DNA of 64,000 nucleotides from an uncultured Pseudomonadales bacterium (GCA_947494095.1 CANLTI010000016.1:1-64000), one strand, 5' to 3'. Counted from the first letter of the stretch, positions 45,393 to 55,320 are shown. Translations and numbers: made by a program. Notes: generated from the letters alone by a model not told the origin.

Positions 45393-45728
45393 GTCACTAT
45401 TCAGAGGTACCGAAATTGGGTGCTAATGAATCATTTGCTGGGCCAAGCCATCTGCGACTTTGTGCTCCTCGATTTTATGCTCCTGCAAAGTCTACGCTTG
45501 CATATTCCTATGCAGGTGCGCTGTCTAACCCTTGCTTTCCCTGCAAGACCCGGCGCTTAAATGCCCAGAAAATGACACAATAATACGGGTGTTCTATTCC
45601 CTCAGCTGCGTTACTCGAAGCGTTATATGCCCAAGTTGCGCGCCTTCGAGTGCCTGACTAAGAAAACAGAACTCTGCGTCTAAACAGAACTCTGCGTCTA
45701 ATTGGACAGTCTATTATTGCCTCGCCCC
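45393..45728. repeat. Inverted family A plus family B element upstream of rsuA
   Basis: Read on the plus strand, a family A element begins at its right terminus (GTCACTATTCAG, 45393) and runs reversed to about 45590. Family B left-half sequence follows, reversed, to CCTCGCCCC at 45728, then TTA (45729-45731). Within B a 20-bp stretch (AACAGAACTCTGCGTCTA) is duplicated. It pairs as an inverted repeat with 44420-44640. Confidence 0.8.
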
Positions 45729-47234
45729 TTAAGCCCAAGGGGTATACGCGTTACTGGCTTGGCCAAATTGATCAAGGTTGAGTCCCAGTGCTTTTGTATA
45801 GCCATAAAACAGCTCGCCTTGATGGCGCATGGCGCTGCCTTTACGCCCATCAAAATGCTGGCCAGTTTGCAAGGTACCGCCTAAGTTGCCAATACTCATG
45901 TAGGGCATTAAGTCGAACTTGTGGTCGTAGGTACTAAACTCCGAAGCAGTGACGATTAGCGTAGAATCGAATAAACTGCCTGCACCATCAGGAATGTCTT
46001 TTAAGCGCTGAATTAAATAGGCTAAGCGGCCATAATACCAGCGAAACACCCGCGCCTGATCGCGGCGAAGCTCGGCACTACCCGATGAGTGTCCCATCGC
46101 GTGGTCGTGGCGCTCGGTATTGCGGTTGCCTTCAAACCCTGGGATATCTAAATAGGTGTAATGCTGCCCGTTAGCGGGCCCGCCTTTATCGCCCCCAGAG
46201 GCACTAAACTGCATTAAAGAGACCCGAGTACGATCAAGCGCAAGGGCAGCAACTGTAGTATCGATCGCGATATCAACCATTTTGCCAAAGTTTTCGGGCT
46301 TGTTCCAATACCTACTAGTATCACGAAAGCCACCTTGTACATTGGTCCAACCGCTGGGAATATCAAAGCGAACATCGGCGGTGTTAATCGGGTTGGCGTC
46401 GGCATCTAATAATGACTGAGTTTGCTTTTCGATGCTTTCATAGGAGGCGAGCAGCAATTCCATTTTATGGCGTGCGGCTTCTCCGCCGATACACTTAACG
46501 GCGTCTATTTGTGCTGCGGCGGCCTCTAAAATAGCCACTCGGCTATTGCGGTCGGAATATTTTAGTTCGACAGGGCCGCTATTGTTGGGGGCTGGAATGC
46601 CATTATTAAAGAGCTCCATATACCCTTGCATTGGATTCCAGTGCGGGTATTTACCAATAGTATTACCATTAAGGTCGCGTACAGGGGATAGGTAACTATT
46701 GCCCGGTCCGGCTGAGATCGGATGATTGCCGTAAACCGGTAGGTAAAGCGAGTCAATAGTTGCTTGCCCTTTCCATGCGTTAGCGACAACTTGGTCTAAG
46801 CTGCCATTGCGGTAGTTGCCGCCGGTCAGTGAATTGGTAATACCATGGTGGTGGTCATCATCTTTACCGCTATCACCTTGGTTGCGAAAACCACTGTATA
46901 AATTAATATCGGTAATATGATCGGCCAGTGGCTGTAAGCAAAAAGTGGCAGCGCCGTCATCATCAAAGCTGCGCACATCGGTGGTGGTTGGTTGCCTCAT
47001 TTGCATATTATTGACGGTGGCGCTTGGGTTGATATTAATATCGCCAAACTGACGCGGCCAAAAAGCTTTCTGGCTACAACCCTCTGGGGTATACCAAACT
47101 ATGAGGCGTTTGAACGGAGTATCGGCCGCTAACGCGCGCCGCGAGAAAGCGCTAAGCAGAGAGCTTCCAGCCATACCTGCAGCGGCAGTGCCTAGGCTCG
47201 TTTTTAAGAGGTTGCGACGGTTAAATTTTTTCAT
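45729..47234 (-). CDS. Tat-exported DUF1552 family protein (second locus)
   Basis: This 501-residue homologue of the protein at 9152-10513 has a twin-arginine signal (NRRNLLKTSLG) followed by a hydrophobic stretch and ALAAD. It has typical DUF1552 features: RLIVWYTPEGCSQKAFWP near the start, DDHHHGITNSLTGG (a His/Asp cluster that could bind metal), FSASGGDKGGP and SGSAELRRDQARVFRWYYG. It is translationally coupled to the upstream gene: only 2 bases separate that stop and this ATG, with AGGGG before it. Its stop codon is part of the TTA adjoining the family B element at 45728. Confidence 0.9.
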   Translation of the reverse strand: MKKFNRRNLLKTSLGTAAAGMAGSSLLSAFSRRALAADTPFKRLIVWYTPEGCSQKAFWPRQFGDININPSATVNNMQMRQPTTTDVRSFDDDGAATFCLQPLADHITDINLYSGFRNQGDSGKDDDHHHGITNSLTGGNYRNGSLDQVVANAWKGQATIDSLYLPVYGNHPISAGPGNSYLSPVRDLNGNTIGKYPHWNPMQGYMELFNNGIPAPNNSGPVELKYSDRNSRVAILEAAAAQIDAVKCIGGEAARHKMELLLASYESIEKQTQSLLDADANPINTADVRFDIPSGWTNVQGGFRDTSRYWNKPENFGKMVDIAIDTTVAALALDRTRVSLMQFSASGGDKGGPANGQHYTYLDIPGFEGNRNTERHDHAMGHSSGSAELRRDQARVFRWYYGRLAYLIQRLKDIPDGAGSLFDSTLIVTASEFSTYDHKFDLMPYMSIGNLGGTLQTGQHFDGRKGSAMRHQGELFYGYTKALGLNLDQFGQASNAYTPWA

Positions 47235-47236
47235 GG

Positions 47237-50110
47237 TTAGTTCCCCTGGCAGCTCATCGTGTTGTTTTTAGCGTGCAACAACTGAAAGGACTGGCTCATC
47301 ACAAAGGTTTTTACCGCCTCGTGAATTGAGCTACCGGCATTAACGGTGGCAAAAACGGCATCAAAACTGGTTTGCTCGATAGCCTTAGGTTCACGCCCGA
47401 GTGCCGCGCGGTAAAGCTGGCGTGAAAAGCACTGTGTGGCGGCTTGTGATGTACTAATGGCACTAGAAAGCGAAGTGGCATCATCGTATGGGCCATAAAT
47501 ATCGATGTCTAAGCCAAAAAAGCCTTCTAAATCACTTTGTGCATAAGTTTTACCTGTGTCGTCATAAATATCAAAAATGCGCCCAATGGGATCAACCACC
47601 GCGTGGCAACCGGCACAAGCTTTAGCCACACTGCGGTCGGCAATTAACTCCGATGCTGCAATAGCCCCATCGGGTGCCGGCGGCATCGATTGGCAAAAAA
47701 TACGTTCAAAAATAGCTTTACCTCGAAAGATCGTGTTTTTATCGCGGCCATGACCGCTGTGCGCCGCTAAAAAGTAAGCGTGCGTAAGAATGCCTTGGCG
47801 GCGGGAGTTGTTCGGCAGCGTGTTCATAGCCCATTCTCTTGCAGGCTCGGCAATACCATAATGGGCAGCTAAAGTGTTATTAATAAAACTGTAATTGGCA
47901 CTAAACAGCGTACTTAGCGGTAGCTCGTTATCAATGATGTAATCCACAAAGAGGCGAGTTTCTTGATAGGCCGCGCCTAGCGCTGTATTTAGGTCGGTGT
48001 TTTTAGGCGTGGTGGACATGCCTAGCCACTCAAAAATAAAGGCCCGCGCAACCGGCTTAAAGCCATTGCTTCGAATGAGCCGGTCGACGTGTTGCTCGTA
48101 GACGGCGCTATTACTGAGGTTATTGATATCGCTGACCAAATCGGCATCCGGAGCTGATTCGCTCAACCAATAGGCGAGGCGGTTGGCAAGCTCTTGGTGG
48201 GTGAGGTTGATTTGCGTACCCGAGATATTAGGTTGGCCAATTTCAAGTTGAAACACAAAGCGTAAGTCGACCAGTATGCGCGCAATTGCAGCGGCGACGG
48301 CTTGCTCGGGGGTGGCTTTGGCGGCAATAGCATTGCTCACAATATCGGCAATACCTTGGCGTTGCGCGTGGCTAATGGCGCTGCTGCGGTAAAGTATGTG
48401 CATGGGCTTTTTGAGATGTCGGTTAACACATTGTTGGGCGCTGTTACGCCAATCACATCGGTTAGCTAAGTCGGTGGCGAGGGCATTGGCAATAGCTTGT
48501 GCCGAACTGACTAAGGTATCGAAGCGTGAGTTTGTCTCTGCGGCGTTGTTAGTAAATAGCTTAAAAGGCCCTTTTTCATCTGATTGCACCGAAACATCGG
48601 GCAAGCTGTTGACCGCAAAAGCGGCTTTAATAGTATTAAAGTACTCGATGGCTGTGAGGCGCATTTGCGGGCTTGTAATATCGCCGCCCAGTAGCGGCAT
48701 CGACCCACCGCAGCCACTAATACCGACTTTTTCGCCAGCAGGTGTTATGCATTTATCAATCGCGTCGGGTGCGCCATCACTATCGCTGTCGGGTTGGCGC
48801 TCTTGTGCTGAGCAACCTGCAGTCACTCCAGAGGCATCAACGGTTGTTATTTGATTAGCCGGCGTGCTTTGGCACTTATCATCGGGTATTAAAATGCCAT
48901 CGTTGTCGCGGTCGCGCTGCGCCACACTACAGCCTAGCGCATTAACAGTAGCGTTATTGAGAGTACCTGGGCAGTTATCATATTGATCGGCAAGGCCATC
49001 GCCATCGGCGTCGTTAGGCTCGATACTAACGACTTTAAACGCGGTGATACTCCCGTTATCCGTTTTGCCTTGTAGCAAAATATTCAATTCACCGTCACTC
49101 ACATTCACCTGTGTGAAGGTTTTGGTAATGGCGATGTTTTTACCGCCTGCATCGGCAAAGATATCAAAATTTGTGAGCACTTTCTGGTCTTCTAGGCTGA
49201 CATCCATAATGCGTTTGCCAGCTTCTTCAAAATACACCTCGGCTAAGTGAAGGGTAACGTCATAGTTGCCATTGGGGAGAGGGGTTTTGTACTCTAGACT
49301 TTTGCCCCAGCGCTCTGTTCGATACAGCGTATCGTCTTGGGTATTGGCAACGGCAACGGTATGGCTTAGGTCGCCACCAATAGAGCTTTCTGTGCCGGCG
49401 TAGTATTGCGCGTCATCAGCTTGGTAGGTGGTGCCGTCTTGCGCGGTATATTGTGCGCCACCGGCATTAAGTGCAAAGGCATGTTGGGTTACTTTGACCA
49501 CATGTTTACAGCCAGCGCCATTAATGCTTGCAAAGTCTTTGGCTTGGGTATTGGGGCATTGGTCTTGGCCGTCGGGCACGCTATCGCCGTCGCTATCGCC
49601 GATAATTGCTCTGGGTGCAAATGCAATAACTATATAATTGGCGACATCGCTAGCACAGGTTGCACCATAGGTATTGGTACATAGCCCGCCTGGCTGCGGC
49701 ATATTGGCTGCGATGTAGCTCGCTAGCTGTGCCTCATTACCACAGGCGCCTGGTACAGCGGTCGTGCATGCGTGGTTATTAATAGCCGGAAAGCTGCCTG
49801 CGCCTTGGCCTCGTTCACCATGGCATGACGAGCACAGTTGGGTGTTGTATTGCCGTTTGCCGCGCTGGTAGCTTGAGCAGCCATTGATATCTACAGTTTG
49901 ACCTAAAGCCGATCCTAAACAGGCATCGCCAGCGTCAATAATACCGTCCATATCGTTATCAAATAAGGACACACTCGGGCTAGCTGTGTGTGAGTTGGCT
50001 GCTTCATCATTTTTTGTGTCGGAGCAACTTGCCAACAGTATGCCGCATAGCGCAAGCAAGATTGGGTGGCGTAAAGTATACGCAAAAATGTTACGGTGAA
50101 AGGTGAGCAT
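47237..50110 (-). CDS. Large haem-motif lipoprotein with TSP3, malectin and DUF1592/1588/1585 regions
   Basis: This 957-residue lipoprotein (ILLASC, C29) starts with a calcium-binding TSP3-type loop (DNDMDGIIDAGDAC). A cytochrome c-like domain with CSSCH (93-97) follows, then more TSP3 loops (DSDGDSVPDGQDQC). A malectin-like carbohydrate-binding module (~215-360) contains LPNGNYDVTLHLAEVYFEEAGKR. Further TSP3 loops follow near 365-470. The C-terminal half (~475-957) has DUF1595/DUF1592-like and DUF1588-like segments, including ADRSVAKACAGCHAVVDPIG with a second CxxCH, and a DUF1585-like tail. It resembles the polyserine lipoprotein at 10525-12945, but with calcium loops and a sugar-binding module replacing the serine linker. 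The start has AGGAAG about 7 bases upstream. Confidence 0.9.
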   Translation of the reverse strand: MLTFHRNIFAYTLRHPILLALCGILLASCSDTKNDEAANSHTASPSVSLFDNDMDGIIDAGDACLGSALGQTVDINGCSSYQRGKRQYNTQLCSSCHGERGQGAGSFPAINNHACTTAVPGACGNEAQLASYIAANMPQPGGLCTNTYGATCASDVANYIVIAFAPRAIIGDSDGDSVPDGQDQCPNTQAKDFASINGAGCKHVVKVTQHAFALNAGGAQYTAQDGTTYQADDAQYYAGTESSIGGDLSHTVAVANTQDDTLYRTERWGKSLEYKTPLPNGNYDVTLHLAEVYFEEAGKRIMDVSLEDQKVLTNFDIFADAGGKNIAITKTFTQVNVSDGELNILLQGKTDNGSITAFKVVSIEPNDADGDGLADQYDNCPGTLNNATVNALGCSVAQRDRDNDGILIPDDKCQSTPANQITTVDASGVTAGCSAQERQPDSDSDGAPDAIDKCITPAGEKVGISGCGGSMPLLGGDITSPQMRLTAIEYFNTIKAAFAVNSLPDVSVQSDEKGPFKLFTNNAAETNSRFDTLVSSAQAIANALATDLANRCDWRNSAQQCVNRHLKKPMHILYRSSAISHAQRQGIADIVSNAIAAKATPEQAVAAAIARILVDLRFVFQLEIGQPNISGTQINLTHQELANRLAYWLSESAPDADLVSDINNLSNSAVYEQHVDRLIRSNGFKPVARAFIFEWLGMSTTPKNTDLNTALGAAYQETRLFVDYIIDNELPLSTLFSANYSFINNTLAAHYGIAEPAREWAMNTLPNNSRRQGILTHAYFLAAHSGHGRDKNTIFRGKAIFERIFCQSMPPAPDGAIAASELIADRSVAKACAGCHAVVDPIGRIFDIYDDTGKTYAQSDLEGFFGLDIDIYGPYDDATSLSSAISTSQAATQCFSRQLYRAALGREPKAIEQTSFDAVFATVNAGSSIHEAVKTFVMSQSFQLLHAKNNTMSCQGN

Positions 50111-50743
50111 ATGTGCTTCCTATGAATGGCATGTAGATGCGGTTGTTCGAATGGACGTGACCGTTGCCAGGGGCGGTTGCCGTATAAGATAAAGTGGCAG
50201 TCACGTTACCTGCACTCAAGTAGTTTAAAAAAACGGTGTATGCCACGGTCAGTGAGATAACAAAGAGCCTATAAGAGCGCGAACTAAAATAAAGCAGCGC
50301 ATTAAAATAAAAACAGCGCACTAAAATAAAACCTATGTTGGCAAAAAATAGCGGTGTATTAAGCAATAATTGCGCGCTAAAACATGATTGCGTAGTCACA
50401 TACGTCGTGTGGCTGCAGCTGTTTAATACTGCGTGTTTGTCGCGGTGTTGATTATGTTTTGTCATCGTGCAGTACCCTTGAAATCACAGGTTTAGAATAC
50501 GCGAGTTAGCGATAAAAAATGTACTCGACGCGATCAGAATGTGAATATATACGCACTTATGACGGTGCCGATACACGGCGGATTGTTGCGGGAAGGCTTA
50601 GTTTGTGAGGGTTGATACTTTGATTTTTAGCTGTGTGTTTTATTAAGATTCTACGAGCCAGTACTCATGCCAATGTTTAGCTTGCTTGATGTGGGAGCGC
50701 TTTTGGGTTGAGCTTAATCGTTACAAAAATGATTATTTTAGGC

Positions 50744-50783
50744 AAAAAAAAGAGCGCCAGGCAGGATGTTGACCGGGCGCTCT
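50744..50783 (-). terminator. Terminator of the beta-helix lyase-like gene
   Basis: AGAGCGCC pairs with GGCGCTCT, followed by a run of T on the minus strand (the AAAAAAAA before 50751). It lies about 160 bases after the stop. Confidence 0.8.
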
Positions 50784-50864
50784 AAACTGTGATTACTCTG
50801 ATGATACACGACTGCCGTAAGCGACAAAAAAACCTTTAAAAAGCGGCCTTATGAATCGCCGTTG

Positions 50865-50904
50865 CTTTACTGCTTTACTGCTTTACTGCTTTACTGCTTT
50901 ACTG
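50865..50904. repeat. Short tandem repeat, 8 bp x 5
   Basis: Five exact copies of CTTTACTG lie between the lyase-like gene stop and its terminator. Their copy number may vary. Confidence 0.85.
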
Positions 50905-50940
50905 CTTTAAGCTATTGCTAGAGTGATGGCTGTGCCGTTA

Positions 50941-53670
50941 TTAAAAGTTGTAACCCACCAATATAGTCATAGGTGTTGTTGTGAGATTAAGTGGTGCGCT
51001 AAAAGTAATATTCAGTGTGCCGTTATTTTGTGTGTATTGCCCTTGACCTAAGGTTTCGTTGCTATCAATGATACCGTTATTGTTTTTGTCATGGGCAAGA
51101 GTGACAGTACTAATATCGTCCACTTCATGAATATTGCCGCTGCCTTTTAGGCTGAGCGCTGTAACTTGTGCGCCCACACTATCAGCTTTTACGGTAAATG
51201 CCATCACGACTTGTTGGTTACTTCTCTCATTAAAGCGCGTAGTGCTCAGTGTTTTGTTTTGTACAGTCACTACCGGTAGGGGGTTGGGGGCAGGCGGTGG
51301 TGTGCTTTTTTGGCTAATATCAAAATAGTTTAAATTGGCCAAATAACCCGTACCGCCTTTGGCGCGTACAAATAATGTGTTTTTACCTTGGCTAAGTTCT
51401 ACCTCGAGGGCTTTTGACTCCCAGCTTTGCCAACCGCCAGTAGCTCCCAAGGCAAGCTCGCCAAGTACCGCAGTGCCAAGTTCAAATTGTAGCGCCACGT
51501 TTTTACTGGCAGCCGCCGCACTGGCGTAGCGCACACTTAACGTATAGGTGCCTGCTTGAGCGACATTGACGCTGTATTCCATAACATCATCACTATTAAG
51601 CCAGCCAATATTAAAAGCGCCTGTAGCATCTTCTGTGGGCTCTATTTGTACACCTTGCGCGGCGGCATAGGTTTCGGCCTCTATTAATGCGGGTAGGTTA
51701 TAGGTTTTACTAACAACGACGGGTTTTGTGGCTTCGATCGTGGCGCTGTTATTGTCGACTGCTTGTGTTTTAAGTAAGTAATACCCTGCCTTCACATTTT
51801 TTAATAGTGCATCTTTATTGGCTACATTCCCCCACTGGTAAGGTGATGCGCTGAGGTTGCTCACTAAGGTATCGTTAACCCATAAGCTGACTTTGGTGAT
51901 AGTACCGTCGGTATCGGCGGCATTGACTTGGGTTAGTAGTGTTTGGCCTTCTTGGATGACCGCGGCGGTAGGTGCTGTAAAGCTGACAGTAGGTTTAACG
52001 TTGGGTGTTGGGCTTGCGCTATCGCCGTTTATCTCTTTAAGCCATGCCGGTAGTTGCCCTAAGCGTAAGGCTAGTTGCGCCTCATAAAGCGATTCTGGCT
52101 CGACCTTGGTACCGTAAGACTCATTTAGTCCAAGTTGGCCATCTAAAAAGTTAGCCAATGCTCCGTGCCAGCCCACCATTTTAGGTAAGTAAAAGCGATG
52201 GTATTTACTGTTAGTACGCCACCAGTCGTGGGTAACGCCAGAGTTTTTGCCTAGGTCTTTAAAGTTCCAAAAAACGAGGTCTTCAAGGTGGTTGGGTTGC
52301 GAGGTGTCAGTGCCGCCATTGCCACCAGAGGAGCCGCTAAAGCCACCATCAACACGGTCAAAGAGTGTGGCATGGGGGAACGAGGCATGAGCATCTAAGG
52401 TGGTATCTTGTGGCCAAGACAAGCGATGAAAAACAATATTTGCCGAGAAAGCACTCACGCCCTGAGCGTGGAATTGGCCTTTTTGGCCAATATCGCTACT
52501 GTGGCTAATCAAGATGCCGTAGCTGTTGCCCACATGGATACCGCTGTGGCCACGAGTGCCGTCAACAGTCACATTTAGTGCGCTCATAAAAATACTGGTA
52601 CCAATATTGAGCGTACTGTTCCAATCGATAAGGCGTACATTTTTAACCCAAGAATCCGCATATTTATTGATGCTAATCCCGGTCCAGCCACCGTCGTGCA
52701 CAATATTTTTGTGATGAGAAAAGTTGTCTTTCCAGTTGCCTCGTAAGGTCATGTCTTCTAGGCCAAAATGGGTACCTAGGGTCATGAGGCGGACTTCCCA
52801 TTTGTACTTGGCGTCTATATCCATCGCCAGCGGGGCTTCTAGTGTGAGCGTATTCCCCGATACCGATTTAACTTGGTGCAGCTCGCGTCTAAATTCGCCG
52901 GTTTTAAATTTGCTCCAATTGCTTTCTACCTCATAAGGCGGTAGTGCGTTAGCGTGGGCGGCGCTGGGGTCTTTTTGGTTAAAGTACACGTAGTTGCCGG
53001 CTTTAAATGCACTGGCATTTTTAACCTCAACTTTAAAGTCACCCATCTTTGCGCTGGTTTTAATTTCGGTTTTACTCGAGCCTAGAAAGGATGAGTTACT
53101 GCCGTTAAAGTTCAGCATGGCTGGGGTCGAGTATTTAAGCGCAGGCGTTTTTGAGTCTAGGTGTTCTTTAAAAAAGAGCTCGGTGCCGTTGGGGCCATCG
53201 CCTTCGCCACGTAGAATAAGGTTGCTGGTGGTCACGTTGATCAGCGATTGCTTAACACCGGTTTTTTCGCTGAGTAAATAGCGGCCTTTAGGGAAAAACA
53301 CAATACCGCCGCCGGGCTCATCTTTGGCGGCGGCTATAGCGCGGTTAACAGCGGCTAAATCGTCTGTATTATCGCCTGGGGTTGCCCCGTAATTAGTGAC
53401 GTTAAACACCTTCCAGTTAGGCGCGGGTATGGCTTTTTCACCTTTTTTATATCCGGCATACGAAAAGTCGGGTAAAGGTAAGCGCTTGCCTTCGGCTTTG
53501 GCTTTAACAAAGGCATCCCATACGGGGGTGGTAGCGGCAAACGTTGAGGTCGAAAAAGTACTGGCAACGATGAGTGTACCGAATGATAGTAAAGCGCTGA
53601 TGAGTGGCTTACGTTTTATGGCTGCTTTGTGAATATCAGTTTTACTCATAGGTGTTAGGATGGCGTTCAT
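50941..53670 (-). CDS. Secreted beta-helix polysaccharide lyase-like enzyme with CBM6
   Basis: This 909-residue exported protein probably acts on an acidic or sulfated polysaccharide; the activity is not established. It has a signal peptide (FGTLIVASTFSTSTFAA) and a right-handed beta-helix starting with the Pectate_lyase_3-type motif FNVTNYGATPGDNTDDLAAVNRAI (~88-111), GGGIVFFPKGRYLL and SNLILRGEG. After that come helix turns such as GTRGHSGIHVGNSYGILI and a DUF4955-like part (LEDLVFWNFKDLG, THDWWRTNSKYHRFYLP). An Ig-like module (~555-645) precedes a CBM6-type sugar-binding domain (~660-790), followed by a C-terminal ~100-residue domain. A strong AGGAGG lies 6 bases before the ATG. A small lipoprotein gene overlaps its start by four bases. 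GH55/GH82-like folds are alternatives. Confidence 0.8.
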   Translation of the reverse strand: MNAILTPMSKTDIHKAAIKRKPLISALLSFGTLIVASTFSTSTFAATTPVWDAFVKAKAEGKRLPLPDFSYAGYKKGEKAIPAPNWKVFNVTNYGATPGDNTDDLAAVNRAIAAAKDEPGGGIVFFPKGRYLLSEKTGVKQSLINVTTSNLILRGEGDGPNGTELFFKEHLDSKTPALKYSTPAMLNFNGSNSSFLGSSKTEIKTSAKMGDFKVEVKNASAFKAGNYVYFNQKDPSAAHANALPPYEVESNWSKFKTGEFRRELHQVKSVSGNTLTLEAPLAMDIDAKYKWEVRLMTLGTHFGLEDMTLRGNWKDNFSHHKNIVHDGGWTGISINKYADSWVKNVRLIDWNSTLNIGTSIFMSALNVTVDGTRGHSGIHVGNSYGILISHSSDIGQKGQFHAQGVSAFSANIVFHRLSWPQDTTLDAHASFPHATLFDRVDGGFSGSSGGNGGTDTSQPNHLEDLVFWNFKDLGKNSGVTHDWWRTNSKYHRFYLPKMVGWHGALANFLDGQLGLNESYGTKVEPESLYEAQLALRLGQLPAWLKEINGDSASPTPNVKPTVSFTAPTAAVIQEGQTLLTQVNAADTDGTITKVSLWVNDTLVSNLSASPYQWGNVANKDALLKNVKAGYYLLKTQAVDNNSATIEATKPVVVSKTYNLPALIEAETYAAAQGVQIEPTEDATGAFNIGWLNSDDVMEYSVNVAQAGTYTLSVRYASAAAASKNVALQFELGTAVLGELALGATGGWQSWESKALEVELSQGKNTLFVRAKGGTGYLANLNYFDISQKSTPPPAPNPLPVVTVQNKTLSTTRFNERSNQQVVMAFTVKADSVGAQVTALSLKGSGNIHEVDDISTVTLAHDKNNNGIIDSNETLGQGQYTQNNGTLNITFSAPLNLTTTPMTILVGYNF

Positions 53671-54026
53671 TGCGCACCTCCTGTTGTGCGTACTAAATTG
53701 AGCGATGCGTTATTGAGCGGTGTAGTATTAACTGTAATTGGCGCATTGGTTTGTACTTGTTTAACGGTCATGGCGTTAACTTTAAGTGCAAAACTATCGA
53801 CCACTGGTGCGACCGAGCTCGCTTGGCTAGATGAAGACGCTACAGGCTGGCTGGAGGCTTGTACGCTAGAGGGCTGTGTACTAGAAGAGGCTGTAATTGT
53901 ACTTGAGCTGGTCTCGTTTTGCCCTGAGCAGCCGGTGATCAATAGCGCACTTAATAGGTACCCCATCAGCGACCAGTTAAGCGCGGGGGTTGACGTGTAC
54001 AGTAACCCATTACATGTTTTTTTCAT
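53667..54026 (-). CDS. Small serine-rich lipoprotein coupled to the lyase-like gene
   Basis: This is a 119-residue lipoprotein (lipobox ALLITGC) with a serine/threonine-rich region (SSSTITASSSTQPSSVQASS), followed by about 45 residues of unknown function. I chose the ATG at 54026 because AAGGGAA lies just upstream; the frame extends 10 codons further. Its stop overlaps the start of the lyase-like gene (ATGA), so the two are translated together. It could anchor, chaperone or sense the same substrate; that is inference. No family is recognised. Confidence 0.7.
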   Translation of the reverse strand: MKKTCNGLLYTSTPALNWSLMGYLLSALLITGCSGQNETSSSTITASSSTQPSSVQASSQPVASSSSQASSVAPVVDSFALKVNAMTVKQVQTNAPITVNTTPLNNASLNLVRTTGGAQ

Positions 54027-54396
54027 TGAAAGTTCCCTTGGGGTGTTATGGGGCAAGATTACTTGTATTCTATTTGAGAATGGGTTTTGATGAGGCGAAG
54101 TGTGAATGCAGGCACAAATATAACGGTACCGATATCGGATACCTTATTGTGGGACGTATATAATGGGCGTTATTGTACCTGTATTTTATATTGGGGTTGT
54201 TTACCCCCTAATGCATTGATATGCCCAAATTTATTTTAGAGTGAGTAATTTACGTCTACAAAATAACCTTATACAAGCATGGATTTAAGGCGATACAGTA
54301 TCATCACTCAGGAGCAATAATGATTGTTGAGATATCGCTATGTGTTAGTCGCATGGTGAGTTGCGAATGCTTGCAACACGATAACCACTTTATATT
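54027..54396. other. Divergent intergenic region
   Basis: About 370 bases between the small lipoprotein (minus) and the glycohydrolase (plus). AT-rich, presumably with promoters for both, but no operator or hairpin stands out. Confidence 0.5.
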
Positions 54397-55320
54397 ATGA
54401 GCGAAAAGTCGATGGAAGATAAAATAAAAGGGGCTTTAATAGGGCTGGCCTGTGGTGATGCGGTAGGCACGACTGTAGAGTTTAAAGTAAGAGACTCGTT
54501 TGAACCGCTGACGGATATGATCGGTGGTGGGCCATTTAAACTGCAAGCCGGGCAGTGGACGGATGATACATCAATGGCTTTATGCCTTGCGCATAGCTTG
54601 TTATCTCACAAGGGCTTTAATCCTGATGATCAGATGGATCGTTATTGCCATTGGTTTCAGTGGGGTTATATGAGCAGTAATGGTAAGTGCTTTGATATTG
54701 GCTTAACGGTATCGAATGCTTTGCTTAAGTACCTTGATACCCAGCAGCCTTTTAGTGGCTCGACCGATGAGCGGTCATCAGGCAACGGTGCCATCATGCG
54801 ATTAGCTCCCATTCCTATTTTTTATCACAATGATTATGAACGCTGTATTTATTATGCCGGTGAAAGCTCCCGGACAACACACGGCTCGGCAGAATGTATT
54901 GATAGCGCCAAGCTGTTGGCTAGCTTGATTTTTTGTGCATTTGGCGCAAGCAGTAAAGCCGAGGTTTTCGAAAAAAACACCTACCAGCCTTCTTGCCAAA
55001 AAGTTATCGCCATTGCCAATCGTGATTTTATGTCGCTGAGCTATCAGGAGATTATTGGCAGCGGGTATGTGATTGAATCTTTAAAGGCGGCGCTTTGGTG
55101 TTTTATGAATAGCACTACATTTGAAGAGAGTGTTTTACTGGCGGCCAACTTAGGCAATGATGCCGACACCACAGCCGCTATCTGCGGGCAAGTAGCGGGT
55201 GCCTACTACGGCTTATCTGGTATTCCTAAACATTGGCGAAAAAAACTTGTAATGGCAGAAGGCATCGAGACCTTAGCACTCAATTGTATGAAATGCATTG
55301 CACCCAATGTTAAAAATTAA
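54397..55320 (+). CDS. ADP-ribosylglycohydrolase (DraG/ARH family)
   Basis: It removes ADP-ribose from modified proteins or hydrolyses related ADP-ribosyl compounds. It is an all-helical 307-residue cytoplasmic enzyme with the magnesium-binding motifs GALIGLACGDAVGTTVEF (~11-28), GQWTDDTSMALCLAHSL (~50-66), GSGNGAIMR-like SSGNGAIMRLAP (~126-137), and NLGNDADTTAAICGQVAGA (~248-266), whose Asp residues coordinate the metal ions. No ADP-ribosyltransferase is adjacent. The start at 54397 lacks a clear ribosome site; ATG at 54412 (MEDKIKG) is an alternative. A strong bidirectional terminator follows. Confidence 0.9.
   Translation: MSEKSMEDKIKGALIGLACGDAVGTTVEFKVRDSFEPLTDMIGGGPFKLQAGQWTDDTSMALCLAHSLLSHKGFNPDDQMDRYCHWFQWGYMSSNGKCFDIGLTVSNALLKYLDTQQPFSGSTDERSSGNGAIMRLAPIPIFYHNDYERCIYYAGESSRTTHGSAECIDSAKLLASLIFCAFGASSKAEVFEKNTYQPSCQKVIAIANRDFMSLSYQEIIGSGYVIESLKAALWCFMNSTTFEESVLLAANLGNDADTTAAICGQVAGAYYGLSGIPKHWRKKLVMAEGIETLALNCMKCIAPNVKN

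Larger units (their letters stand above)
50111..50940. other. Intergenic region with short tandem repeat and terminator
   Basis: A 124-residue frame overlapping the lipoprotein start (50091-50465) is not convincing. The gap holds five 8-bp units CTTTACTG (50865-50904) and the terminator of the lyase-like gene (50744-50783). Promoter elements for the redox pair are expected near 50130-50200 but are not clear. Confidence 0.55.

Noticed and set aside
50091..50465. 124-residue minus-strand frame overlapping the haem lipoprotein start
   Set aside because: It starts without a ribosome site, has no signal or domain, and its composition looks like the AT-rich upstream region.
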